Source: Streptomyces sp. CoH27
Lineage (GTDB): Bacteria; Actinomycetota; Actinomycetes; Streptomycetales; Streptomycetaceae
Direction: 5' to 3'
Length of the DNA stretch: 64,000 nucleotides
NCBI RefSeq assembly: GCF_020181035.1
Contig: NZ_JAIQYY010000012.1
Coordinates: 89,567 to 153,566, forward strand
Numbering within the stretch: position 1 is the stretch's first letter; every line of letters starts with the position of its first letter. Positions 7,860-16,089 of this stretch are shown here, piece after piece. Below the pieces are notes generated by a model. That model saw only the letters and a program-made list of their open reading frames with translations. It was not told where the DNA came from and searched no databases. The translations under genes were made by a program, and so were the position numbers.

Positions 7860-8444
7860 TCAGTCGAGCGGGACGGACCTGCGGGCGGGATCCCTCAGGT
7901 CGGCACCGGCGGCGAGCCAGCGCTCCTGGAGGGCCTGGGCACCGTGCACCCGCTTCCAGGCGGCCTCGTTGGGCGTCATCGGCAGCAGCGGCAGGAACCG
8001 TACGGGATCCATCGGATCGTCCAGCTCCAGATCCTCGACCAGTCCGCCGGGCTCGCCCACCAGCACCGAGGTGAAGGGGGCGCCGGGCCACAGCGGATCA
8101 CCGGTGTCCAGGGAGGCGCCCGGCGTCACGATCAGACCCTCCACCTGCGGGGACGCGGCCAGCACCGCGAGCGGGCGGAGCACCTTGTCGGTGTCGGCGA
8201 GGCCCGCGCGGACGGAGAGGACCAGTTCCGCGCGGGGTCCCTTGACCGGGTCGGCGAGCATCGCCGTGGGGTCGGTCATGGGGTGCGCGGACATGCCGAG
8301 GGTGGCGTACCGGAGGAGATCCCCCTCCCGGAACCGGAGGACCTCGATGCGGTCCGTGCCGAGGAAGGTGACGGCGGCGCGCGCGTCCGGTTCGCCCAGC
8401 GCGGTGCTCAACCGTGCCTCGACGAGAGGAAGAACATCAACCAT
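7860..8444 (-). CDS. Suppressor-of-fused (SUFU) domain protein
   Basis: About 194 residues matching the bacterial SUFU domain, with LVLSVRAGLADTDKVLRPLAVLAASP, a GDPLWPGAPFTSVLVGEPGG block and LPLLPMTPNEAAWKRVHGAQALQERW at the end. Bacterial SUFU proteins are often immunity or accessory proteins, but this one stands alone and no toxin is next to it. ATG 8444 is the likely start because the family begins at VLPLVEARL; no ribosome site is visible and TATGCT lies 6 nt upstream, so the message may be leaderless. A TTG at 8477 would add 11 residues. Confidence 0.78.
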   Translation of the reverse strand: MVDVLPLVEARLSTALGEPDARAAVTFLGTDRIEVLRFREGDLLRYATLGMSAHPMTDPTAMLADPVKGPRAELVLSVRAGLADTDKVLRPLAVLAASPQVEGLIVTPGASLDTGDPLWPGAPFTSVLVGEPGGLVEDLELDDPMDPVRFLPLLPMTPNEAAWKRVHGAQALQERWLAAGADLRDPARRSVPLD

Positions 8445-8486
8445 GCGGGGAGCATAGAACTCGTCAGCAGCGGGCAAAGCGGCGCC

Positions 8487-8875
8487 TTGACAGTTCGGGC
8501 GGCTGCTAATCTGAGCCCCCGAAGAGACTCCCCTACGAGGGACCGGCCGGAGGAGGTGGGGCTGTCATGGATCGAAGTCGACCTGGTAGTACCACTCGCT
8601 CTTCCGCCCGCTGATCTGGTCTCTGGCTGGCCGCTGCCACCTTCGCGTGCGCGTTGCCCTTCGGAAGAGCACTTCGTTTCGCTCTGCCTGATCCGTCTGA
8701 GTCTGATCCGTCTGATCAACGTCAGTTCTGCATCAGCAGCGAAGCCGCCACCGCGACGGTGCGGTGCTCCCCGCTTTGTGGACGTGCCGGACATCGGACA
8801 CAGGACCGTCCCCATTCCGGGTAGTTCCACCCGTCGCCCCGCGCTTTCGCTGCCCGCCCGCGAAGGAGCCTGCCC
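8487..8875 (+). promoter_or_regulatory. corA promoter and long structured leader
   Basis: About 390 bp without a conventional gene precede corA. TTGACA at 8487 and TGCTAATCT at 8504-8512 (an extended -10 with a short 14-nt spacer) are possible promoter elements. Downstream lie a 15-codon upstream ORF (8567-8614), two mutually exclusive hairpins (8598-8606 with 8662-8670, versus 8666-8670 with 8681-8685), and a 13-bp direct repeat ctgatccgtctga at 8688 and 8703. The layout resembles translation-coupled attenuation of a magnesium transporter gene. It is not a recognisable M-box. Confidence 0.5.
8567..8614 (+). CDS. Candidate 15-residue leader peptide upstream of corA
   Basis: ATG 8567 follows an excellent ribosome site (ggaggaggtgggg) and opens a 15-codon frame encoding MDRSRPGSTTRSSAR, ending at TGA 8612-8614. 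Nine of the fifteen codons end in A or T (GAT, CGA twice, AGT twice, CCT, GGT, ACT, TCT), which is very unusual in this genome and would slow translation. The last codons overlap the left arm of the first leader hairpin, so ribosome position would decide which hairpin forms. Expression is not proven. Confidence 0.5.
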   Translation: MDRSRPGSTTRSSAR

Positions 8876-10000
8876 ATGTCGATGATCCGCGACCTGCGCG
8901 CCGTGGTCCGCCCCGCGTCCCGTCCCGCGCCGCGCAAGGACACCGCCGCCCCGTACGACAGCACCCGCGCCCCCGGCACGCCCTCGGCCGTCGTGGACTG
9001 CGCGGTCTACCGCGACGGCGCCCGGGTCGAGAGCGGCAAGCCGCTGAGCCCGCACGAGGCCATGCGGCTGGTGCGGCGCGACGGCGGCTTCGTGTGGATC
9101 GGGCTGCACGAGCCGACGGAGGCCGAATTCGCCGGTATCGCGAGCGAGTTCGGGCTGCACCCGCTGGCCGTCGAGGACGCCGTGCAGGCGCACCAGCGTC
9201 CGAAGCTGGAGCGCTACGACGACTCCCTGTTCACTGTCTTCAAGACCATCCACTACGTCGAGCACGACCGGCTCACCGAGAGCAGCGAGGTCGTGGAGAC
9301 CGGCGAGGTGATGTGCTTCACCGGCCGGGACTTCTTCATCACCGTCCGGCACGGCGGCAAGGGCTCGCTCCGGGCTCTGCGGCACCGCCTCCAGGACGAC
9401 CCGGAGCTGCTGGCCAAGGGCCCCTCGGCGGTGCTGCACGCCATCGCCGACCATGTCGTGGACGGCTACATCGCGGTCGCCGACGCCGTGCAGGACGACA
9501 TCGACGAGGTGGAGACCGAGGTCTTCTCGCCGGGCCGGGGCGGCGGCGTCGCGCGCGGTGTGGACTCGGCGCGGATCTACCAGCTCAAGCGCGAGGTGCT
9601 GGAGTTCAAGCGGGCGGTCGCCCCGCTGCTGCGGCCCATGCAGCTGCTGAGCGAGCGGCCCATGCGGCTGATCGACCCGGACATCCAGAAGTACTTCCGG
9701 GACGTCGCGGACCACCTCGCCCGGGTCCAGGAGCAGGTCGTGAGCTTCGACGAGCTGCTCAACTCCATCCTCCAGGCCAATCTGGCGCAGGCGTCCGTGG
9801 CGCAGAACGAGGACATGCGCAAGATCACCGCGTGGGCCGCGATCATCGCCGTACCGACGATGGTGACGGGCGTGTACGGCATGAACTTCGACAACATGCC
9901 GGAGCTGCACTGGAAGTACGGCTACCCGCTGGTCCTGACCCTCACCATCGGCATGTGTGTGGGCATCCACCGGGTGCTGAAGCGCAACGGCTGGCTGTGA
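8876..10000 (+). CDS. corA: CorA-family magnesium/cobalt transporter
   Basis: A 374-residue CorA protein. It has a long cytoplasmic N-terminal funnel domain with the stalk helix ending in RKITAWAAIIAVPTMVTGVYGMNFDNMPEL; the GMN signature, which forms the selectivity filter, lies at the end of the first transmembrane helix, followed by YPLVLTLTIGMCVGIHRVLKRNGWL as the second. It would mediate Mg2+ uptake as a homopentamer in the plasma membrane. ATG 8876 follows GAAGGAG. The long leader upstream suggests post-transcriptional control. A MgtE-N/CBS protein and DUF1003 protein lie 1.5 kb downstream. Confidence 0.93.
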   Translation: MSMIRDLRAVVRPASRPAPRKDTAAPYDSTRAPGTPSAVVDCAVYRDGARVESGKPLSPHEAMRLVRRDGGFVWIGLHEPTEAEFAGIASEFGLHPLAVEDAVQAHQRPKLERYDDSLFTVFKTIHYVEHDRLTESSEVVETGEVMCFTGRDFFITVRHGGKGSLRALRHRLQDDPELLAKGPSAVLHAIADHVVDGYIAVADAVQDDIDEVETEVFSPGRGGGVARGVDSARIYQLKREVLEFKRAVAPLLRPMQLLSERPMRLIDPDIQKYFRDVADHLARVQEQVVSFDELLNSILQANLAQASVAQNEDMRKITAWAAIIAVPTMVTGVYGMNFDNMPELHWKYGYPLVLTLTIGMCVGIHRVLKRNGWL

Positions 10001-10023
10001 ACGGGCCTGGATAGGCTGACCCC

Positions 10024-10536
10024 ATGCGAAGCGAGCTGCTCGACCAGGCCCTCATCGAGGAGGCCGCGAAGAAGTCCGGCCTGATCTGGGTCAGGGGCGC
10101 AGGTGCTCCGGCCGCGCGTGCGCTGTGGCACGTGTGGCACGAGGGTGCGGTGTGCCTGGTCGGCGACGGGCCCGGGGAGCAGCCGCTGCCGGCGCTGGTC
10201 GACGGCGGCCTTGCCGAGGTGACCGTGCGCAGCAAGGACAAGGGCGGCCGGCTGGTGACGTTCCCGGCGACCGTGACCGAGCTGGCCTCCGGCTCGGAGC
10301 AGTGGGAGGCCGCCGTCGCCGAGCTGAAGGGCAAGCGCCTGAACGCCCCGGACGGCGAGGAGATGCCGGGCCGCTGGGCCCGCGAGTGCAGGGTGCTGCG
10401 TCTGGCTCCGGCCGGGGCTGCGGTGCCGTTGCCCGACGGCAGCCTGGCGGAGCGGCCTGTGCCGAGCCCGGCGACCACGCGGGAGCCGATTCCGGCCGGG
10501 CTGCCGAAGCTGCTGGGGAAGCGGCGGAGGAAGTAG
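10024..10536 (+). CDS. Conserved-type hypothetical protein, possible split-barrel fold
   Basis: Encodes 170 residues, beginning MRSELLDQALIEEAAKKSGLIWVR. The pattern of short beta strands (ALWHVWHEGAVCLVGDG, AEVTVRSKDKGGRLVTFPATV) recalls the flavin-binding PNPOx-like split barrel, but no cofactor motif is certain. The tail is Pro/Lys/Arg-rich (LLGKRRRK). ATG 10024 lies 21 bp past the corA stop, so the two are probably cotranscribed. It converges on the lipoprotein gene. Function unknown. Confidence 0.65.
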   Translation: MRSELLDQALIEEAAKKSGLIWVRGAGAPAARALWHVWHEGAVCLVGDGPGEQPLPALVDGGLAEVTVRSKDKGGRLVTFPATVTELASGSEQWEAAVAELKGKRLNAPDGEEMPGRWARECRVLRLAPAGAAVPLPDGSLAERPVPSPATTREPIPAGLPKLLGKRRRK

Positions 10537-10547
10537 CGCAGGGCCCG

Positions 10548-11297
10548 TCACGACGTCGGCAGCACTTTGCCGTAGTCCACCGTGTCGTCCTGCGACGGTT
10601 CCGTCACGGTGAAGTCCTTGCCCCAGTCCGAGAAGCTGAGCGTCCCCGCGCTGCCGGCGCGGACCAGGCGGAGGGGGTAGGGGGTGCCCTGGAGAGAGAC
10701 GTCCAGGGTGCCGCCGGAGCCCTTGTCGCCGGTGATGCGGATGGTGGGGGTGCCCGACTGGTCGTGGTGGCCGTCGGTCGCCAGGGTTCCGTGCAGGGTC
10801 AGCAGCCCGTCGAGCAGGACCGACTTGTCCGTGAAGCCGCTGAACTTCTTGTACGCGGGATCCCCCTGCGGCACCTTCACGTACTTGCCGTTCAGCTTCC
10901 CCGCCGTACCGTCACCGCCGTTGCTGCCGCCCGCGTGGTTCCAGAAGTCCGAGTCGGCCTTGAGGTAGAGCTGCTGCCCCACCCGCAGCAGCTGGAAGGT
11001 CGCCCCCTGCGAGGTCACCGACCCGGTGCCGCCGTCCGCCTTCAGGCGCATGTCCAGCTGGTAGGTACGGCCGCTGGTGACCACCGACCCGGCCAGCCGC
11101 ACCGCGGGTGCCGCGTCGGCCGCCGCGCGGGTCTTCGCCTGGATCTGGTCGGCGGGCAGCTTGCCCACCCCGTTCGTGCCGGCGTCCGGATCGTCCCCGC
11201 CGCACCCCGTCAGCACCGCCACCCCTGTCACGGCCAGTGCGCACAGCGCGGTCATCCGCGTGGTCCGGCGGGTTCGGCCCTGGGGAGTCGCAGTCAC
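10548..11297 (-). CDS. Secreted lipoprotein, LppX/LprG-like fold likely
   Basis: The 249-residue product has an Arg-rich start, a hydrophobic segment and the lipobox LTGC (cysteine about residue 31), then GGDDPDAG, so it is a surface-anchored lipoprotein. The mature part has repeated beta strands (RTYQLDMRLKADGGTGSV, QLYLKADSDFW, FKFSGF…) typical of the LolA/LppX/LprAFG fold, which carries lipids or has been recruited for other cell-surface roles. GTG 11297 with an upstream GAAAGG gives a proper signal peptide. It is divergent from the MgtE-N/CBS gene. Confidence 0.82.
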   Translation of the reverse strand: MTATPQGRTRRTTRMTALCALAVTGVAVLTGCGGDDPDAGTNGVGKLPADQIQAKTRAAADAAPAVRLAGSVVTSGRTYQLDMRLKADGGTGSVTSQGATFQLLRVGQQLYLKADSDFWNHAGGSNGGDGTAGKLNGKYVKVPQGDPAYKKFSGFTDKSVLLDGLLTLHGTLATDGHHDQSGTPTIRITGDKGSGGTLDVSLQGTPYPLRLVRAGSAGTLSFSDWGKDFTVTEPSQDDTVDYGKVLPTS

Positions 11298-11499
11298 AGG
11301 TGGCGCTGCCTTTCTGACGAGTCCTGAACGGCGTACGGCAGCGTACCGGGGCCCCAGGCCTGTCCCTGCCCACCCGGCGGAACCAGTCCGTCCGGACCGC
11401 CCGCCAGGCCATACCCCATCAGGACGGGCTAGCCTGAAGCGCACGCGCGCGGGCATATCCGAGCAACTCACACGATCCCCACGCAAAGGAAGCACAGCC

Positions 11500-12789
11500 A
11501 TGGCAGCCGGCGCCCCCCGGATCTTCGTCTCGCACCTCGCCGGGGTCCCGGCCTTCGATCCCAACGGCGACCAGGTGGGCCGCGTACGCGACCTGGTCGT
11601 CATGCTGCGCGTCGGCCGGCGGCCCCCGCGGGTGCTCGGGCTGGTCGTCGAGCTGTCCACCCGGCGCCGGATCTTCCTGCCCATGACCCGGGTGACCGGC
11701 ATCGAGTCGGGCCAGGTCATCACGACCGGCGTCATGAACGTCCGCCGCTTCGAGCAGCGGCCCACCGAGCGGCTGGTCTTCGGCGAGCTGCTGGACCGGC
11801 GTGTGACGCTCACCGAGACCGGCGAGGAGGTCACCGTCCTCGACGTGTCCGTGCAGCAGCTGCCCGCCCGCCGGGACTGGGAGGTCGACCGGGTCTTCGT
11901 CCGCAAGGGGAAGAAGGGCGGCGCCTTCCGGCGGGCCAAGGGCGAGGCGCTGACCGTCGAGTGGTCGGCCGTCACCGGCTTCTCGCTGGAGGAGCACGGG
12001 CAGGGCGCCGAGAGCCTGCTGGCCACCTTCGAGCAGCTGCGCCCCGCCGACCTCGCCAACGTCCTGCACCACCTCTCCGCCAAGCGGCGCGCCGAGGTGG
12101 CCGCCGCCCTCGACGACGACCGCCTGGCCGACGTGCTCGAAGAGCTCCCGGAGGACGACCAGATCGAGATCCTCGGCAAGCTGAAGGAGGAGCGCGCGGC
12201 GGACGTGCTGGAGGCCATGGACCCCGACGACGCGGCCGACCTGCTCTCCGAGCTGCCCGAGGACGACAAGGAGCGGCTGCTCAGCCTCATGGAGCCTGCC
12301 GACGCGGCCGAGATGCGGCGCCTGATGTCGTACGAGGAACACACGGCCGGCGGTCTGATGACCACCGAGCCGATCGTGCTGCGCCCGGACGCCACCGTCG
12401 CCGACGCGCTCGCCCGGGTCCGCAACCCCGACCTCTCCCCCGCGCTCGCCGCCCAGGTCTACGTCTGCCGTCCGCCCGACGAGACCCCGACCGGCAAGTA
12501 CCTGGGCACCGTCCATTTCCAGCGGCTGCTGCGCGACCCGCCGTACGCGCTGGTCAGCTCGATCGTCGACACCGATCTGCAACCGCTCGACCCGGACGCG
12601 GCGCTGCCCGCCGTCGCCGGGTTCTTCGCCACGTACGACATGGTCGCCGCGCCCGTGGTGGACGAGGCCGGACGGCTGCTCGGCGCGGTGACCGTGGACG
12701 ACGTACTGGACCACATGCTGCCCGAGGACTGGCGGGAGCACGAGTTCCACCTGGACGAGGGAGAGGGGGCGGCCACGCATGGCTCCTGA
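11500..12789 (+). CDS. Soluble PRC-barrel / MgtE-N / CBS-domain protein
   Basis: Encodes 429 residues with three parts: a PRC-barrel-like N-terminus (IFVSHLAGVPAFDPNGDQVGRVRDLVV), a MgtE N-terminal superhelical domain (LANVLHHLSAKRRAEVAAALDDDRLADVLEELPEDDQ, then two further ELPEDD repeats), and a CBS pair (TAGGLMTTEPIVLRPDATVADAL to VTVDDVLDHMLPEDW). There is no transmembrane channel domain, so it cannot be a complete MgtE transporter; it may sense Mg2+ or nucleotides and regulate a partner. ATG 11500 follows AAAGGA. Its 3' end overlaps the DUF1003 gene by 11 nt, implying translational coupling. Confidence 0.85.
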   Translation: MAAGAPRIFVSHLAGVPAFDPNGDQVGRVRDLVVMLRVGRRPPRVLGLVVELSTRRRIFLPMTRVTGIESGQVITTGVMNVRRFEQRPTERLVFGELLDRRVTLTETGEEVTVLDVSVQQLPARRDWEVDRVFVRKGKKGGAFRRAKGEALTVEWSAVTGFSLEEHGQGAESLLATFEQLRPADLANVLHHLSAKRRAEVAAALDDDRLADVLEELPEDDQIEILGKLKEERAADVLEAMDPDDAADLLSELPEDDKERLLSLMEPADAAEMRRLMSYEEHTAGGLMTTEPIVLRPDATVADALARVRNPDLSPALAAQVYVCRPPDETPTGKYLGTVHFQRLLRDPPYALVSSIVDTDLQPLDPDAALPAVAGFFATYDMVAAPVVDEAGRLLGAVTVDDVLDHMLPEDWREHEFHLDEGEGAATHGS

Positions 12790-13384
12790 GCGCGAGAGCG
12801 GCGGCCGCGAGCGCACCCCGACGGGCGCCACGGCGACCACCCGGGCCCGTACCCCCCGGCTGGACCAGCCGGCCCCGCCCCGGCGCCGCTATCTGCCGGA
12901 GTGGGACCCCGAGGCCTTCGGCGTGATGTCGGAGAAGATCGCCCGGTTCCTGGGCACGGGCCGCTTCATCGTCTGGATGACAGGCGTCATCATCCTGTGG
13001 ATCCTGTGGAACGTCACGATGCCCGTCGCGCTCCGCTTCGACCAGTACCCGTTCATCTTCCTGACCCTGGCCCTGTCCCTGCAGGCCTCCTACGCCGCCC
13101 CGCTGATCCTGCTCGCGCAGAACCGGCAGGACGACCGCGACCGGGTCAACCTGGAGCAGGACCGCAAGCAGAACGAGCGGTCCATCGCCGACACCGAGTA
13201 TCTGACCCGGGAGATCGCCGCCCTGCGCATGGGACTCGGCGAGGTGGCGACCCGCGACTGGATGCGCTCCGAGCTCCAGGATCTGCTGAAGGACCTGGAG
13301 GATCGCCAGGGCCGCAGCGACCGGGTCGTATTCCCGGCGGAACGGTCAGAACGGTCGCCGGGACGTGACACAGACGACCGCTGA
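12779..13384 (+). CDS. DUF1003-family membrane protein
   Basis: A 201-residue protein with two transmembrane helices (FIVWMTGVIILWILWNVTM and YPFIFLTLALSLQASYAAPLILL) followed by the family signature QNRQDDRDRVNLEQDRKQNERS and a charged C-terminal helix with coiled-coil character. The N-terminal 40 residues are polar and disordered. DUF1003 has no agreed function. It starts inside the end of the MgtE-N/CBS gene, and such pairing supports a joint role at the membrane, perhaps supplying the anchor that the soluble partner lacks; this is inference. Confidence 0.87.
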   Translation: MAPERESGGRERTPTGATATTRARTPRLDQPAPPRRRYLPEWDPEAFGVMSEKIARFLGTGRFIVWMTGVIILWILWNVTMPVALRFDQYPFIFLTLALSLQASYAAPLILLAQNRQDDRDRVNLEQDRKQNERSIADTEYLTREIAALRMGLGEVATRDWMRSELQDLLKDLEDRQGRSDRVVFPAERSERSPGRDTDDR

Positions 13385-13427
13385 GGGGCATCCCGAAGGC
13401 CCCTTACCGCGCCGTACCATCGTCCTT

Positions 13428-14561
13428 ATGGCTACGGAAGACGCGGTGCGCGAGGCACTGGCGACGGTGAACGACCCCGAGATCAACCGACCCATCACCG
13501 AACTGGGGATGGTCAAATCGGTGGAGATCGGGGAGGACGGCGCGGTCGCGGTCACCGTGTATCTCACGGTCTCCGGCTGCCCCATGCGCGACACGATCAC
13601 CCAGCGCGTCACCGACGCGGTCTCCCGGGTCGAGGGCGTCACCCGCGTCGACGTCACCCTCGACGTGATGAGCGACGAGCAGCGCAAGGAGCTGGCGGCG
13701 GCCCTGCGCGGCGGTCAGGCCGAGCGGGAGGTCCCCTTCGCCAAACCGGGCAACCTCACCCGGGTCTACGCGGTCGCCTCCGGCAAGGGCGGCGTCGGCA
13801 AGTCCTCCGTGACGGTCAACCTGGCGGCGGCGATGGCGGCCGACGGCCTCAAGGTGGGCGTGGTCGACGCCGACATCTACGGCCACTCGGTGCCGCGCAT
13901 GCTGGGCGCGGACGGCCGCCCGACCCAGGTCGAGAACATGATCATGCCGCCGTCGGCGAACGGCGTGAAGGTCATCTCCATCGGCATGTTCACCCCGGGC
14001 AACGCCCCGGTCGTCTGGCGCGGCCCGATGCTGCACAGGGCGCTCCAGCAGTTCCTGGCGGACGTGTACTGGGGCGACCTGGACGTTCTCCTGCTGGACC
14101 TGCCGCCCGGCACCGGTGACATCGCGATCTCCGTGGCCCAGCTGATCCCGAACGCCGAGATCCTGGTCGTCACGACCCCGCAGCAGGCGGCGGCGGAGGT
14201 CGCCGAGCGCGCCGGCTCCATCGCGGTCCAGACGCACCAGAAGATCGTCGGCGTGGTCGAGAACATGTCCGGCCTGCCCTGCCCGCACTGCGGCGAGATG
14301 GTCGACGTCTTCGGCACGGGCGGCGGCCAGCTGGTCGCCGACGGCCTGACCCGTACGACGGGTACGACGGTCCCGGTCCTCGGCTCGATCCCGATCGACG
14401 TCCGCCTCCGCGAGGGCGGCGACGAGGGCAAGCCGGTGGTCATCACCGACCCCGACTCCCCGGCGGGCAGCGCACTGCGGGCGATCGCCGGGAAGCTGGG
14501 GGGACGGCAGCGGGGCCTGTCGGGCCTGTCCCTGGGGCTCACTCCGAAGAACAAGTTCTAG
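13428..14561 (+). CDS. mrp: Mrp/ApbC-type iron-sulfur cluster carrier ATPase
   Basis: A 377-residue protein. Residues 1-85 form a MIP18/DUF59 domain (NDPEINRPITELGMVKSVEI, SGCPMRD), and residues 112 onward a ParA-type P-loop ATPase with the deviant Walker A SGKGGVGKSS at 118-127. The CxxC (LPCPHCGEM) that bridges an Fe-S cluster between two subunits is present. It delivers Fe-S clusters to apoproteins in the cytoplasm. ATG 13428 has no ribosome site; TACCAT at 13415-13420 lies 7 nt upstream, so the transcript may be leaderless. Confidence 0.93.
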   Translation: MATEDAVREALATVNDPEINRPITELGMVKSVEIGEDGAVAVTVYLTVSGCPMRDTITQRVTDAVSRVEGVTRVDVTLDVMSDEQRKELAAALRGGQAEREVPFAKPGNLTRVYAVASGKGGVGKSSVTVNLAAAMAADGLKVGVVDADIYGHSVPRMLGADGRPTQVENMIMPPSANGVKVISIGMFTPGNAPVVWRGPMLHRALQQFLADVYWGDLDVLLLDLPPGTGDIAISVAQLIPNAEILVVTTPQQAAAEVAERAGSIAVQTHQKIVGVVENMSGLPCPHCGEMVDVFGTGGGQLVADGLTRTTGTTVPVLGSIPIDVRLREGGDEGKPVVITDPDSPAGSALRAIAGKLGGRQRGLSGLSLGLTPKNKF

Positions 14562-14569
14562 GCAGCTAC

Positions 14570-14607
14570 GCCGAAGGGGCGCCGGGATCGACCGGCGCCC
14601 CTTCGGC
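14570..14607. terminator. Perfect 16-bp hairpin after mrp
   Basis: 14570-14585 (gccgaaggggcgccgg) pairs perfectly with 14592-14607 around a 6-nt loop. It lies between mrp and the convergent gene ending at 14623 and is probably bidirectional. Confidence 0.85.
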
Positions 14608-14622
14608 CATGTCTGCGCGGTG

Positions 14623-15288
14623 TCACGCGTACGCGGACACGTCCTTCACGACGGCGAACCCGAGACCGTACGCGCTCATGCCCCGCCCGTACGCGCCCAG
14701 GTGCACCCCCGCGTCGGTCGTACCGGCGAGGACCCAGCCGAACTCCGACTCCCGGTAGTAGAAAGAGGCCGCGACCCCGTCCACGGGCAGCGAGAGCTTG
14801 GACCACTCCGGCCCGTCGAGATCGTCGGCCAGCGCCCACGCGGTCTCGGTCTGCTGGTCCAGCCAGTCGTCCCGCAGGCTGTGGTCCATCTGCCCGGGCC
14901 AGGTGAACGACAGCAGCCCCACCCCGGCCAGCCAGGCGGCCGAGGACACCGACGTGGCCTCCAGCAGCCCCGTACCGTCGGCGCTGCGCCGGGACGGCTG
15001 CGCGGCGACCGTGACCACCACCGCGAACTTCTCCCGCGGCTCACCGACGACACCGGTCTCGACCCGCACGGAGGGCTCGTCACCGTGTCCGATCGAACCG
15101 TGCTCGACGGCGCCGTCGGCCGCCGTACCCACCTGCATCAGCCAGCGCGGCCCGGTGAACGCCTCGTCGAGGCCGTACCACGGGAAGGGCGCCTGCAGGT
15201 AACCGTCGACCGTGCGCCGGGCGGAGGGAAGCTGTTGTCCGCCCTCCGCGGTCGGCGCCTGCGCGCCCACCCGACTCGTCGTCTCCAT
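14623..15288 (-). CDS. Hypothetical protein of the sigE-mrp interval
   Basis: Encodes 221 residues from ATG 15288, which follows AGGAGG. The sequence is acidic with a run of Gly-rich beta segments (SKLSLPVDGVAASFYYRESEFGWVLAGTTDAGVHLGAYGRGM) and no signal peptide or membrane helix. The centre contains SSAAWLAGVGLLSFTWPGQMDHSLRDDW. I do not recognise a domain. It is downstream of tatB on the same strand but 250 bp away, so it is probably a separate unit. Codon use is typical, which supports a real gene. Confidence 0.68.
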   Translation of the reverse strand: METTSRVGAQAPTAEGGQQLPSARRTVDGYLQAPFPWYGLDEAFTGPRWLMQVGTAADGAVEHGSIGHGDEPSVRVETGVVGEPREKFAVVVTVAAQPSRRSADGTGLLEATSVSSAAWLAGVGLLSFTWPGQMDHSLRDDWLDQQTETAWALADDLDGPEWSKLSLPVDGVAASFYYRESEFGWVLAGTTDAGVHLGAYGRGMSAYGLGFAVVKDVSAYA

Positions 15289-15535
15289 CTCCCGGACGCC
15301 TCCTCGCTCTCGTCGGACCGGGGCGGCCCGCCCCCCTTCGGGCGTACTCCTCCGGTCCGCACAACAACTCGGCAGCATATCCACACGACCGAGGGCGGCA
15401 GGGCAGGCACTGGATGCGTGGGTCGCACGAACGGCCTGTTCAAGCCGTGTGCGACGGGGGCGCGCTATGAAACGCGTCACGTGCGCGGCGTACGCCCGCG
15501 TGCGCGTGTCGGGATCGGCCGGGCGGGGGCCGGGA

Positions 15536-16003
15536 TCAGGTGGCGTCCGCGTCGAAGGGCGGCCGGTCGTCCTTGCCGGGCTCCTCGGGCTTCTTGGTCA
15601 TGTCGATCCGCCCGCCCCCGGAGTCCGAGGACGACGAGGACGAGGCGGACGAGGCGGAGGAGGAGGCCTCGATGTCCCGGCCGTTGACGGCGTCGGTGAC
15701 CTCGGCCATCTCCTTCCTCAGATCGAAGCCGTTGCGGATCTCCTTCAGCCCCAGCTCGTCGTTGGCGTTGTCCATCTGCTTGCGGATGAACGTCTTGGGG
15801 TTGAGGTCCTCGAACTCGAAGTCCTTGAACTCGGGACCCAGCTCGCTGCGGATGTCCTGCTTGGCACTCTCCGAGAACTCGCGGATCTTCCGGATCGTAC
15901 GCATCACGTCCTGGATGACCTTGGGGAGCTTGTCCGGACCGAATACGAGCACCGCGATGACGACGATCGTCAGCAGCTCCATTGGCCCTATGTCATTGAA
16001 CAC
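15536..16003 (-). CDS. tatB: Sec-independent (Tat) translocase subunit TatB
   Basis: A 155-residue protein starting with a single transmembrane helix (MELLTIVVIAVLVFGPDKLPKVI), the conserved GP hinge and an amphipathic helix (MRTIRKIREFSESAKQDIRSEL), then a long acidic tail with a poly-Ser stretch. The length and the Glu within MELL fit TatB rather than TatA. It recognises twin-arginine signal peptides together with TatC. The GTG at 16003 follows GGGAGCGTCAG. It lies 87 bp downstream of htrA in the sigE-rseA-htrA-tatB order, so envelope-stress control of Tat export is plausible. Confidence 0.9.
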   Translation of the reverse strand: MFNDIGPMELLTIVVIAVLVFGPDKLPKVIQDVMRTIRKIREFSESAKQDIRSELGPEFKDFEFEDLNPKTFIRKQMDNANDELGLKEIRNGFDLRKEMAEVTDAVNGRDIEASSSASSASSSSSSDSGGGRIDMTKKPEEPGKDDRPPFDADAT

Positions 16004-16089
16004 CTGACGCTCCCAGTGCGATGTCCTCGGTCGGTCAACGGTACCCGGCGTTCCTGTCCGACCGGTACCGTCCCGGGGTGAGACTTCTG

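Noticed and set aside
8487..8875. M-box magnesium riboswitch
   Set aside because: I could not find the conserved M-box helices or loops; the upstream ORF with competing hairpins explains the leader better.
15536..16003. Possible TatA instead of TatB
   Set aside because: At 155 residues with a long acidic tail and a Glu just before the membrane helix, and adjacent to htrA, TatB fits better.
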